Shown here piece by piece: positions 1 through 10,331 of a stretch of 17,282 nt of DNA (the first letter of the stretch is position 1; each line of letters begins with the position of its first letter). Source of the DNA: Spirogloea muscicola. Taxonomy: Eukaryota; Streptophyta; Zygnematophyceae; Spirogloeales; Spirogloeaceae. The notes beneath the pieces were generated by a model that did no database searches, was not told where the DNA came from, and saw only the letters and a list, made by a program, of their open reading frames with translations. Both the position numbers and the translations under genes were made by a program. Location of the stretch: contig WELB01000133.1 in the NCBI GenBank assembly GCA_009602725.1, positions 167,784 to 185,065 on the forward strand, given 5' to 3'.

Positions 1-230
1 GCCGCCGCCGCTGCCGCCGACTGCTCGGCGGCCAGTGACGCGGGCGGCAATGGCGGCGGCGGCTGGGGCGGCGGCGGCGGCGGCGGAGGTAGCGGCGGCA
101 AAGCTCTCGCCTTTGACAGGTAGGTTTTGGTTAGGTCACCTTTTAGGGTTAGGGCCGGGCATCCCCTCATCCCGCCCCCCCCGCCGCCTCCGCCGGCGGC
201 GGCGCCGCCGCCGCCGCCGCCGCCGCCGCC
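1..230 (+). promoter_or_regulatory. GGC/GCC-rich 5' flank of the listerin gene
   Basis: This stretch precedes the listerin start codon at 231. It is dominated by GGC/GCC triplets, ending in an almost pure GCC run at about 201-230 directly before the ATG. An upstream ATG at 50 opens a short alanine-rich frame that reaches a very good splice donor (CAG|GTAGGT, donor at 120). That suggests either a 5' leader exon with an intron in the leader, or the first exon of another transcript. I could not find an acceptor that joins this exon in frame to the listerin coding sequence. The window begins here, so the true promoter may lie outside it. Confidence 0.4.
141..154 (+). promoter_or_regulatory. Telomere-like / telo-box-like motif
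   Basis: The sequence TTTTAGGGTTAGGG is seen directly, about 80 nt upstream of the listerin ATG. It resembles nearly two units of plant/algal-type telomere repeat. In plants, short telo-boxes (AAACCCTAA class) occur near the 5' ends of translation-related genes. Whether this copy acts that way, or is chance or an interstitial repeat, cannot be told from one site. Confidence 0.3.
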
Positions 231-3200
231 ATGGGCCGCCAGAAGGGTGACCCGCTGCGCTCCAAGTCCCGGCCCTCCAGCAGCAGGTCCATGTCGCGCG
301 CTCTGCCCCCGCGCGGCCCAAGGCGATGGCCTTCGAGCGCCATTCTGACAGCCCAGCGTTGCGCCGCGCTCGTTTGCGCAGCGACGCCGCGGCGCTGCTT
401 CACGCCGACGGCGGCGGCGGCGGTGGCGGCGGCGGCGGCGGCCTTGGCGGCGGCGGAGGAGGAGCCCCGGCAATTGGCTTTGGGGGCTTCATCGGCAGCA
501 TGCCGGTGGCGGCAGTGCTTGCCTTGGGCTCAGCCCAGGCGCCGCCGCCGCCGCCGCCGACGCCGCCGCAGCCGCCACCGTCGCTGCCGCCGGAGCATAA
601 GGAGGGACCGCAGCTCGTGGGTCAGCCCGCCGTAAACGACTACCCCTCAGTGAGCGCCAGCCGCAGCTGCCTCCGCATTCGCAGCAGCTGGCCGCGCCGA
701 ACTTAAGAAAGCCTTTTCCCTTAACTGGGAGAAGTAAAGTATCAATGGTATGTAGAATCATGGCCCTTATGCAAGCGTGTGGTCCCAGGTGGCAGATGGC
801 GAGGCTGCGCAGCACCTGCGACGGCTGGCCAAGAAGGACTGCACCACCAAGGTCAGCACGCCGTCCCGCCCGCGCCGCCGCCGCCGCCGCCTCCGGCCCC
901 GCCGCCGCCTCTGCTGTCGTCGGAGCAACTTGTGTCCTCAATCGCAAGAGCTGCGTCGTTGCGGCAGCTCAAAGCGGTAACCGCTTTGGCGCGGCTCTTC
1001 AAGGAGCGGCCAGGTGCAGAGCTTGTGCTGCTCTTGCCGGCGTGGGTGAGTGCCTCTGCCAGCAGCGGCCTCAAGCGCTGCCTGCAAGCGACATCGACTT
1101 CGCTTGAACGAGCTACCGCCGTGCTGGACGCAGGCCGTCCTTGACCGCCAATACCATGGTGCTTGCTCTGCAGGTGTTTGAGTACCGGCGGCTGGCCAAG
1201 GACGGCAGCCGGCAGGTGCGGGAGGCTGCGAACAAGGCCATGGGCGTCCTTGCTGTTGCCGTCGGGTACGCATCATGCTCTGTCTTGACCGCAACTCAAA
1301 TCCAGCGTGACCCCTAAGCTTCCTACGCTCGATTGCCCTTCACAATCGGTGCTCAGTCATGCCGCACATTGTTGTTATCAACACATGGGCACAGGCGAGC
1401 CCTGGCACCGCACCTGCGGGCGGCCATGGGCGTCTGGTGGGCATCGACCTTCGATCCCGCCGCGGAGGTGGCGGCGGCCGCATCTGGTGCTTTCCAGGTG
1501 GCGAGGCCCTCCATACCATAGTCTAGCTAAATCAAGCTAAATCAAGCTATATTAAGCTAAACTTATGTTGGACGCTTGCGTTTAAAAGCGGAAGCGTCAT
1601 GAGAGGCACATGGCACAATTGTAAGCAAGCCGTGCAATCTCTGATGTGACGATCAGATTGCCCATTGTGTAACCAGGCGGCCTTCCCAAGCAGCGCCAAG
1701 CGGGGGGAGGCGCTGGCCTTCTGTGGCAGCAACATTCTGCAGCACGTTGATGAGGCCCTACAGCTGACTCCACAGATGGCCGCCGCTGGTAAAAGCATTC
1801 CACCTGAGGAGGCCTTTGAGGAGTACGAGCGGGTGAGTGCACCACCTACTTGATGAGCAGGGCTTGATCCAATTAATTGGCTCCAATATTGAAAGGGTTA
1901 ACGAGAGTGAGCAGAGTGCATCAGCTGCCTGCTAAGAGATACTAAGTATGATCTCAATGCCATTTGCTATCCTCAAATTACTAATGACATCACACTGTTT
2001 TTCTAGTTGCTGAAATGACATTTCTGCAATGTCAAATGAGATGCAATGATGGTGGAGGTTCAGGTGGTCTCGACAGCGCTGCTGGCCTTGGGCGAGCTTC
2101 TGGCCACGCTGCTCAAGCGGCGCGAGGGCGAGAACGGCGCCGCCACTGCAGCGGCTCCAGTGGACGAGGACGGTGGCAACAACACGGACAAGATTGTGGC
2201 CGAGGCCACAGACCTGCTGCGGCGGCACTCCTGGCTCAAGGACACAAGCCGCAGCAAGAGTGCGGCAGTCCGAAGCTCCACGAGCCAGGCCCTCCGGAAC
2301 GTACTTGCGCACCTGCCGAGGAGCGCGGTGGATGAGGGCAGCGGCCTCCTTGAGGTGGCAGGGCTGGCGGTGGCGGCGCTGGGTGACCGGGACCCTCGCT
2401 GCCTGGTCGCAGCCTGGGACCTGCTCCTCCTCGTCAGCAGCAGATGCCCCAAGGTACTCCTGTCGCCCATCGTCTCGACGACTGCGGGCAATACATTGTG
2501 ACATGGGTCAAGGAATTATGTTCCAACTGAACCTGATCGTAGGTACATGTGCAACTTGCAGGCTCTAATCAGCAGTCACTATCTGAAGGCCTGACCATAA
2601 AACCTTGAAGGTTTGATCAGTGTCTTGCTGGCTGGCTGGCATTGCATTGATAATGGCAGATCTGGGTGCACGCGGTTGTTGCGAAGCAGCTGCAAGACAA
2701 GCTGTTGACACTGCTGGCGTCGGCTTTCCGAGGCGCCGGCAGCAAATTGTATCCGGGCCTTGTGCCGCTCCTGTCGCTGTTGCCCCAATCACAGCTGCTG
2801 GACTCGAAGTTTCTTGGCAGCTTCTTTGCTGCGCTCTGGGAAGGCCGCGCTGCTTGCCGCGGCGCTGCTGAGTGGGGGCCCCTTCTGGTGGCACTCCACG
2901 AGTGTCTCCTCTTCGTCACTGTACAGTCCTTGCGAACGTGCGACGCAATGCCCCACAAGCACAAGCCTTTCAGTAGGGCTCACTTGTTTGGGCAAGGGCG
3001 CATGACGGTGTGTCCATACAAGTGTCAATAACGTGCACTTGGAGGTCACGATCCTGACCTGAATTGAAAAGTGGGGCATCTATCTTAGTTCGACAGCCTG
3101 CATCCCACAGTCTGCGCCCTCATCACAAAGTTGGTCTACTCTGGTGGCAGGCAGGGGGCAGGACCAGTTGTGGCGGAGGGCGTTGTCAAGCAGGTTCTGA

Positions 3201-6200
3201 TTGACATGTGCTGGAACAATCTCGTCGATGATAGCAACGGAGTGGCCGACCTGCCCGACCGGCTGTCAAGCAGCCGCGTTTTCAGTGCTGGTCCGAGAGA
3301 AGCGGCGCCCATGAGCTTGAGGTGGTCGACTGACCTGAGGAGCTGCATGGCCGGAACAACCGCGGCTCTGGTCCTGCAGCAGCCTGAGGCAGCCCGTGTT
3401 GCCTGGGCCGCCATCTCGTCGGCCTGCGTGGAGGGTGCGCTGGCTGGTCGGGGCCGCGAGGCGGAGGAGGTCGGTGCTGTGCTCAAGCAGCTGGCTGCCA
3501 AGGGCGGCGGCATTGCTCGGTGGGCCCTGCACGAGGTGGCGTGCCAGACGGCTGCAACCCTGCTCACGGCGCTGCCCAAGGTGCTGATCCAAGTTTTGGG
3601 TTTTGTGCTAATTGATCACAGCTCTCGAGTCTGTGTTTAGATTCTCAATCTTTGGTGTGCTCGCGATCGCAGGCCAGCGAGGCCGGCGCTCGGCTGCTTA
3701 CACACCTCGTGGTGGCGATCGGCCCCCAGTGCCTCCTACCTCCCGTTGGACACGAGGGGCGTTCCCATGCTGCAGAGCAGCCTCAGGATCAGACAGTGGA
3801 TGCGCAGCACTTTGTGGCATCAGTGCTCGTCCCATGGTGCCTGACACCCGCAGAGGAGACGAGGCCGTCCTCCTTGGACCTGCTCAGCGCAGTCCTGGTG
3901 CGCCAGCAAGGCTTTGGCGTGGCCGGGCTGGAGGTGTGGCCCAGCGTGCTGGAGCAGCTCGGCTTCTTCGCCGCGGGCGGCCTTGGAGACGCCAAGGTGG
4001 CCCTGCTGGCCACTCTCCTCGAGCGGTTGCTGGCCGAGGCGCCGGCATGGCAGCCCGGCAAGGCGGATGTGGTGCAGCTTGACGCCGGCGCCAGAGCTGC
4101 CGCCTTAGCGTCCCAGGAGAACAGCCCATCTCGCGTTCACCTTCTCAGGCATGTCCTGGCAACTCTGGCCCATCCTAATACTCAAATTTAGACTGAGAAC
4201 CCTGCGTGCGAGAAATGCACTGTATATCTAGATCAAAAGCAACCCTGGCCTCGGTTTCTGATTGTGAAGTCGTATGTATTAGTTGTTGCCATTCTCTACT
4301 GAGAAGAGAGTGGAGCTTGAGCTTCAGCGAAGAACTCGGGTTGTAAGCGCCACCATCTGCCGGGGCAAATTGGCTAGTTGAGGGCTTACTGCTCACGAAG
4401 GGGGCTCTCTCACTGAGTAGGCCTGACTTTGAGTTCGTGTTCTCATTGAAAAGACAGGATAATGCTGAGAGGAAACGGCTCAGGACCGCTACTGTCACCG
4501 GAAGGCGATGCCTCTGTGCTTGATGTGCTGCTGCCGCGAGTGCAAGAGGGCCTTCAGAAGCTGCTATCGTTCGACGGGAAAGCCTTACAAACAAAGGAGC
4601 TGTTGAGCGACTACGCAGCCGAGGAGCAGGGCTTGGTGGCTCTTGTGGAAGCCAGGGCGGCGCTTGAGGCAGCGGCGCCAAGCCTACGGCATTGGGGAAG
4701 CGCCACCAGCCTCAAGCTGAGACTGCTGGCCGCTGCCTTCCACCTCCACTGGCTCGCTCGCGGCCTGAGGCACGGCTACAATGATGCCAATGACAAGCAA
4801 GACATGTTTGCAGAGGATGGCCGCGACTCTTGGCATGACACAATACATTCAAGTGAAGCTGCCGAGGAGCATCTGGACGAAGATATTGTGGATGACGCAG
4901 GCTGGGAGGCTGAGGACGAGAGCGAGGAGCTGGATGATGAGGGCGGCAACAGTGGAGAGGCAGAGGATAAGCCCGAGGAGGGAGGGTTGCAGGTGGATGG
5001 TGAGAGTGAGAGTGATGCTGAGCCAAAAGAGCGGTCGGCGAGCGTCCAGCTGGTGCTAGCTGGCGTTGCGCTCGTTGAGGACAGGGAGGTCTGGGGCGCG
5101 GCCATTCCAGAAGAGCAGAGGGTGGAGCTCGTCACGCTTCTTGCGCAGGTGCTGCGCAGCGAGGTGCTGGTTGAGAGCTGGGTGGACTTTGACTCGGAGG
5201 CGGCCGTGTGGGGTGCCCAGGCCGTGGAGATGGCGAGCATCGTGAGCCGATCGCAGGCCGAGAAGGCCAGTGCACTGGGTGCCATGCTCGCACCAGAGCC
5301 CTCGGCCGGCTGGCCGATGTGGAGCTCGACTGCGAGCTCGTTGTTGTCGCTGTCAATGGTGGAGGAGGCGCCGCCGAGCTCAGCATACTGGCGTATGGTA
5401 GCATTCGCTGCCGGGGTCTGTGCAGCCGATGACGGGCTGCAGCTTCTACTGATGGTCCTTGAAGATGAAGACAGCGCGAACACCAAGAAGGTCGTCACTG
5501 CCAGCGGCAGTAGTGGAGAGTGGATAGTTGAGGAGCTCCTCTGCACTTGGGCGTGGCCGGAAAGTGGCGCCGCCAACGCCCTCATCCAAGCGCTGGCAAG
5601 CCTCGCGCAGAAGCGATCTTCAGCACTGGACGTACTACTGGCGAACTTGTTTCTCGGAGCGAGGATGATAAGCAGCACGCAGCAACAGGCCGGTGAGCGC
5701 TCTGAGCGCCACATGCGTGCACTGCTGGCGCTGCTGCAGGCCCTCCTGTCCAACGGCAGTGCCGCATGGGGCCCGAGGAGAGCGCAGCGCTTCGTGGCTG
5801 CCCACCTCGGGGGCTCAGTGCTCCCGCCGGACCGGCTGGCCGAGCTACTGGAGCTGCTCATGCCCGCCGCCTGCGGGGCGCCTCTCGAGGAGGAGGACGG
5901 CGTCATGGAGACCGTCATCGCATGGCTGCAGACTGCACACGATGCACCTCCCCTTATCGCGAGCTCACCTGCCGGTGCCGCCCCATCTGGCAAGTCCCAG
6001 GCCTCGTGCAGCAATCAGTTCGCCAACAGCAACCGATTGTGCGGCCTGTCTTAGCAGAAGCTTGTCAATGCTGTCAAATTCTGCACCATCTCAGTTTTAC
6101 AGAGGGGGGCGCACCCTCCGCTCACGAGGCTGATCTGCCTAATCTGTGTTTCACAGAGTCGGAGGCGTGGCTAAGGGTGGCAGCGGCATGCTTCCCCACT

Positions 6201-8280
6201 CGGCCGTCGGAGGCAGCAGCCGAGATGCCGGAGCATTTGGGGGAGCTCCTTGCGGCGCTGTGGCGACGGCAGTGGTCATCGCGCGAGGCCACGGCCGCCG
6301 TGGCGGCGGCGGCCGTGGCGGCACGCCAGGCGCCGCAGGCTGCCCAGGGTAGCAGCGACAATGACCAGGATGCCGAGTGGCAAGCTCGCGCCGATACGTC
6401 CCTGGCGCAGCTTGCCTGCGCCGTGGTCACACGAGCCGCTCCAGCGTTGGAGCGCGGGGACTGGGCGTATCTCCTGGCCAGACTCCGCCGCTGGCTGGAC
6501 GCGGCAGTGCTGCGCGTCGAGGAGCAGACAGAGGCGCTGGCGGCGGCGGCGGCAGCCTCCTGCAGAGGCCAGCTTGCCGAGGCCTGCAGTGTGGCCATCG
6601 AGGTGGTCAGGCTCTCGTCGGCCGCCGTCTGCCTCGTCAGCACTCTGCAGGGGCTCGCGTGCCCTGCTGCCGCAGAAGAGGACCTGTGGTTGTTGTCGCT
6701 CAGGCGGGCGGAGGAGAGCGTGCTGCGCATCTTCCTGGCGCTCGTGCTTGGCGCATCGCTCCTGAGGGAGCCCTCAGAGCTCAGGAGCCTTCTGCAGGGC
6801 TGGGCGGCGCTGTGGGACGCGGCAGGCGAAGCTTCGGCGCGTGTTTCCGATGAGCTTCTGGCTGCAGGGGTGCGGGCCGCTGACTTGTGGAGGGTGGCCG
6901 ACAGCGCCGCAACGGCAGGCGGCCTCCTGCGGCTCCTGACCTCGCCACTCTCAACGCCACGGCTCAAGTGCTTCACCATGGCGCTGCTCCTGAAGCAGCC
7001 GCTTCTTGCGCAAGTGCTACCAGGCACGCGCGGTGGTCCTGGTGTCAATGCCGACGATGCCAATGACGACGACGAGGATGAAGCGGCAGACTTTGGCAAT
7101 GGCCAGGGGGATCTTGCAGAAGGCCGCCCAGCGGTGATCCGGGAGGAGGTCCTTGCCCTCCTGGCCCTGCCGCCGGCTCGGCAGCTGTCGTCGTCTCACT
7201 CGCTGGTGAGGACGGCAGTGCTTGCACATATTTGCTGCGTTCTTTGAGCTCCCAGCTCATGTTTCTCAGCTCATTTGACTCTCATAATTGGCCATGGCTG
7301 AGATTCTGCACCAGGCGCAGTGGCTGCTGGCGTGGGCGCTGCTTCTGGAGCGCCTGAGGACCGCTGCAGCTGGAAGCACCGCAGACCGCCTGGTGCGGCT
7401 GGTGCAGGGTGAGGGGCGGGCGTTGCTGGCGGCGCTGCTGGAGACGCTGTGCGCGCCCTCGCTGCGGCTCCTGCCGCTGGTCAAGCCCGAGTCCGCCGCC
7501 CAGCGGCGGCGCGGGAGTGCGGGGGCGCAGGGCCAGCTCCTCCCACCCTGGGCTGCCGAGGCGGCTGCCGCTGCTGCCGAGGGAGCCCGCCGAGGCAGCC
7601 CAGCGTTTGCCATCTCGGCAGCGACGGAGGGGCGAGTCGCGCTGCCGCCGCTGGGCAGGGCGTGGACTCGACGGCTGGCTTGCGCGGTCTTTGGTGCTGC
7701 GCTGGTGCAACTCCCGGCAGCGGTGCGCACGTGGTTCCTGGACCTGCGCAGCCGGTCGCTGCAGGCTGCCCTGGAGCGCTTCACAGAGGCGCAATGCAGC
7801 CCGCACCTCCTGGCAGCCGAGCTCGCAGTCGTGTCAGCGGATGACGAGACGCTGTCGATCCGCGCCAACCGCAGCGCGCGCGAGGTGGTGGCGCGCTACC
7901 GCCGCGACGAGGTGGCCCTGGAGATGGCGGTGCGGCTGGCGGCGTCCCACCCGCTGCGACCGCCGGCGGTGGAGTGCCTCGGGCGCGCGGGCGTGTCCGA
8001 GGCGCGCCTCCGCAAGTGGCTGCTGGGCATCAGCACCTTCCTGCGGCAGAGCAACGGCAGCGTGGCGGGCGCCGTTGCGCTGTGGCGCGACAGCTGCGAG
8101 CGCGAGTTTGCGGGTGTGGAAGAGTGCCCCATCTGCTATGCGGTGCTGCACCCGAGCTCGCACGCGCTGCCGCGCCTGGCGTGCCGCACGTGCCGCAACA
8201 AGTTCCACGCCGCCTGCCTCTACAAGTGGTTCTCCTCCTCCCACAAGTCCACCTGCCCGCTCTGCCAGACGCCCTTCTAG
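231..8280 (+). CDS. LTN1: E3 ubiquitin-protein ligase listerin (14 exons)
   Basis: Listerin ubiquitinates nascent chains stalled on 60S subunits in cytosolic ribosome-associated quality control. Proposed exons: 231-286, 382-649, 789-851, 968-1045, 1174-1265, 1395-1497, 1677-1832, 2064-2453, 2660-2920, 3089-3580, 3673-4148, 4458-5989, 6157-7205, 7303-8280. They sum to 5994 nt in one open frame, 1997 aa, slightly longer than usual listerins (about 1,770-1,870 aa). The N-terminus has the family signature MGRQKGDPLRSKSRPSSSR followed by a GFGGFIGS motif. The middle is helical-repeat-like, leucine/alanine-rich. The C-terminal RING (residues 1947-1993) is C-x2-C-x15-C-x2-C-x4-H-x2-C-x12-C-x2-C, ending at the C-terminus as in listerins. 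Two introns use GC donors (4149, 5990). Oddities are poly-Gly (about residues 28-50), poly-Pro (about 72-89) and an acidic stretch (about 932-1004). The least certain junction is exon 9/10 (alternative donor at 2973 with acceptor before 3111). The identity is secure. Confidence 0.95.
407..462 (+). repeat. GGC trinucleotide run coding for poly-Gly
   Basis: A nearly uninterrupted GGC run within listerin exon 2 encodes a glycine tract with one leucine. It lies between the conserved N-terminal basic motif and the GFGGFIGS motif, so it is an insertion in a short linker, not in a folded domain. It is likely to be length-variable between strains. Confidence 0.8.
540..592 (+). repeat. CCG-rich run coding for poly-Pro
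   Basis: A CCG/CCA-rich stretch in listerin exon 2 encodes a proline tract broken by threonine, glutamine and serine. It follows the conserved glycine-rich N-terminal motif and precedes the helical-repeat region, so it is probably a disordered linker. Confidence 0.75.
1521..1560 (+). repeat. Four 10-bp tandem units (AAGCTAAATC-like) in listerin intron 6
   Basis: Four head-to-tail units related to ATCAAGCTAA occupy these 40 bases inside intron 6 (1498-1676). They are AT-rich, unlike the GC-rich exons around them. No function is evident; this is a minisatellite-like patch. Confidence 0.8.
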
Positions 8281-9176
8281 GTCCCCTCACATCGCGCAGC
8301 CATTGCTGCCGCCACTGCCGCCGGGCTCCCGGCACATTAGCCAGAGCCTTGTCAGACGGTGCACTCGCTCACTAGCGCAGCATCACTTACATTCCCCAGT
8401 GCTCGATAAGTGCTCAGTCGTCTCTGCCTGGCCGTGCGTTATGAGTCATCTGTCTGAGCACTGTGTTATCTGCGGTCACCAGCCCCTGGTGGCATTGGCA
8501 TGATCTTTTGATGAGTTCCAGCTTCAGTTAAAAGTTCTCATCACTTTGCTGGCCCTGGCGCTTGACGACCCGACAGACAACAGCAGCTGCAGCGGGGGGA
8601 CCTACGGCTGTGGTATTGATTCATGATATGTTGCAGTGTTAAGCAACTGCAACCAATTTGCTCGTAATCTTCCGTGTGAGTGCTGTTAACTTTCTAATGA
8701 ACGTGCATTTATAAGCAGTGCATCTCCCAGAAGCTACAATTGCCTGGGAAAACCACAAGTGCTCAAGGCCTGGACTGGATTCGCTCCGAGAGCAGAATAG
8801 GTGACAGCGCTGGCTGCGCTGCAAATACTGCAGCGGCTGCAGCAGGGACCTGACAGCGATGGCAGCAATGCTGCTCGACCGGAAGGGCGCGTGTGCATGT
8901 CAGAATGTCAGAAACCTAACGGGGTGGGCGCCTGCAGAAGTCGGAGAGAGGGCTCCGTGCCTGCTAGCCTCATAGGTGGGTGACCCAGCGTCACGCTGGC
9001 TTGCCAATCATGCGGGCTTCCAACACTGCACGAAGCAGGGCCGAACTGCGTGGCCGGATGTGGGTTGCACCGAGGTACCACTGCAGCTAGACGCTCTAAC
9101 CTCGAATCTGCTCCAATCTCAAACATCTCAACCGCAAGAACGTGCAGAGACGATAGAATGAAAAGTGTAGAAAGAA
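8281..9176. other. Intergenic region, no supported gene
   Basis: This is the 3' flank of listerin up to the first retroelement fragment. I see no recognisable protein, tRNA or rRNA. Short open stretches around 8,800-8,980 match nothing I know. A small perfect hairpin sits at about 8633-8656 (GTTGCAGT and ACTGCAAC around an 8-nt loop). I found no TGTAA, the usual poly(A) signal of many chlorophytes, in the first several hundred bases after the listerin stop. Confidence 0.5.
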
Positions 9177-9283
9177 AAGTGCTCGCCCATTGAGAATAGG
9201 GGCTGGAAAAACCAGCCCGAAAAAGAATGAACAGAAGACGAGAAGGGGGCCAGGGGAAGCGCTAAGAAAGAGAAACGAAGCAG
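9177..9283 (-). repeat. Retroelement 3' tail fragment, minus orientation
   Basis: Its reverse complement matches 10204-10311 over about 107 bp at high identity. It includes a hairpin (GGGCTGG, five-base loop, CCAGCCC at 9200-9218) and the outer end AAGTGCTCGCCCATTG. It lacks the coding part that precedes the tail in the plus copy, so it looks like a heavily 5'-truncated minus-strand insertion. Alternatively, the two matching ends are terminal inverted repeats of one element spanning 9177-10311. I saw no convincing target-site duplication to decide. Confidence 0.75.
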
Positions 9284-9454
9284 AAGATAGAAAACCCAAC
9301 TTCGGATCTCGAGAAGGTGATTACGGCCTGCCCTCACGTTGCTGCTTTTGGGTCTCGTCTGCCTGCACCTTTTCCAGCTTCGAGCTACTCTGACCTGATG
9401 TTGCTCACCCGCGGGTATTGAGCTTCCTGTAATTTTGTCGTGTCTAGTTGTCTA

Positions 9455-10206
9455 GATGCCTAGCCCGGACGAGGTATTCCGCAGTGCCGTCCCCGGCTCC
9501 TAGGCCTACCGCCGCCATGTCTCCAGGGTGTGCGTCAATGTGAGTGTGGCGAGCGCGGGGCCGAGCCTGGAGAGCTGGCTGCTCATGTTCTGCGCTGTTC
9601 CCACGGCGGAGAGCGGACAGCAGCCCACGACCGCCTCCGCGATGTGATGCATGGCATCCTGTTGGAGGCTGGCTTCTCCGTGGCAGCGGAGCACTCCGGC
9701 ATCACGCCCGGCGTGTGGTCCTGGTGGCCACCCCACAGGCCGGCGGGCCACGTCTTCTCCTGGACGTGGTGACCACTGATGCCTACGACCGCTCACACCC
9801 AGCTCAATGTGCCACCAAGGCTGGGTATGCGGTCGCCTGCGCTGCTCGGGGCTAAAGAGCTGAATTACGCAGACCATCCGCGGGAAGACGAATTCTTCCC
9901 GTTGGCCATTGATACCCATGGGCCGCTGGGCGCTCGGTGGCTCGAGCTGCTCACTTAGCTCGCCCGCCACACCATCGCCCATCGCTTTCATGGGGAGCCG
10001 GTCGACTTTCCTGCAGCTGGGTCGCTGGCGCAAGTGTATCGAATGCGCCTGGCCGTCTCGCTGCAGAGGTCTATGGCCCGGGCGTTGCACCTTCGTGCCC
10101 GCAGAGCCCTCGCTGCTGCCTCTGGCTCTGACCAGGGGACCCACTTCAACGAGCCTAGCATCTCCGACCTGGGGCTGCTTAGCAGAGGTTACTGGGATTC
10201 GTAGCT
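9455..10206 (+). pseudogene. Broken zinc-finger/nuclease-like C-terminal domain of a retroelement protein
   Basis: Reading across frames gives a CxCG...HVLRC motif (about 9536-9600), then a histidine-containing helix (about 9625-9700), then LLLDVVTTDAYDRS in a second frame (about 9750-9800), then back to the first frame from about 9854 with FFPLAIDTHGPLG. It ends in SRGYWDS and a stop near 10206. CxCG/HxxxC followed by a PD-(D/E)XK-like core is known downstream of the reverse transcriptase in several LINE-like families. Two frameshifts (about 9700 and 9850) and an in-frame TAG (about 9955) show it is dead. Similar fragments with [13 protein letters not shown] occur in the TruB intron. I infer family type only; another transposon class is possible. 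Confidence 0.6.
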
Positions 10207-10311
10207 GCTTTGTTTCTGTTTCTTAGCGCTTCCCCTGGCCCCCTTCTCGTGTTCTGTTCAGTCTCATTCGGGCTGGTTTTTCCAGCCCCTATTCTCAATG
10301 GGCGAGCACTT
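9455..10311 (+). mobile_element. Decayed retroelement fragment (LINE-like 3' end)
   Basis: This is a plus-strand remnant consisting of a broken coding part (to the stop near 10204) and a non-coding tail to about 10311. The tail is repeated inverted at 9177-9283, and the end of the coding part is repeated inverted at 10332-10480 and, more diverged, twice inside the TruB intron at 12181-12695. So this is a multicopy family in this genome. The translated features fit the region downstream of the reverse transcriptase in LINE-like elements of algae and protists. The reverse transcriptase itself is missing, so the superfamily is not assigned. The 5' boundary is approximate. Confidence 0.7.
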
Positions 10312-10331
10312 GCTTGTAAGAAAAACAAGCA

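Noticed and set aside
3652-3672. In-frame start (GTG/ATG-like) upstream of listerin exon 11
   Set aside because: The segment is intron sequence; the exon begins after the CGCAG acceptor at 3672 and continues the listerin helical-repeat region.
4776-6014. 412-codon open frame on the minus strand
   Set aside because: It lies antisense to listerin exon 12, is serine/alanine-rich in the way expected from reversed GC-rich codons, and shows no family motif.
6122-7099. 325-codon open frame on the minus strand
   Set aside because: Antisense shadow of listerin exon 13, with the same biased composition and no motif.
7409-8503. 364-codon arginine/cysteine-rich frame on the plus strand
   Set aside because: It overlaps listerin exon 14 in another frame. 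The RING cysteine/histidine pattern and family match are in the listerin frame only.
8280-8640. A gene continuing past listerin
   Set aside because: The listerin frame ends with the RING as the family does; the following sequence shows no coding pattern.
10270-10311. Helitron 3' end
   Set aside because: The hairpin is suggestive, but no CTRR terminus follows it and the neighbouring protein remnant is not Rep/helicase-like.
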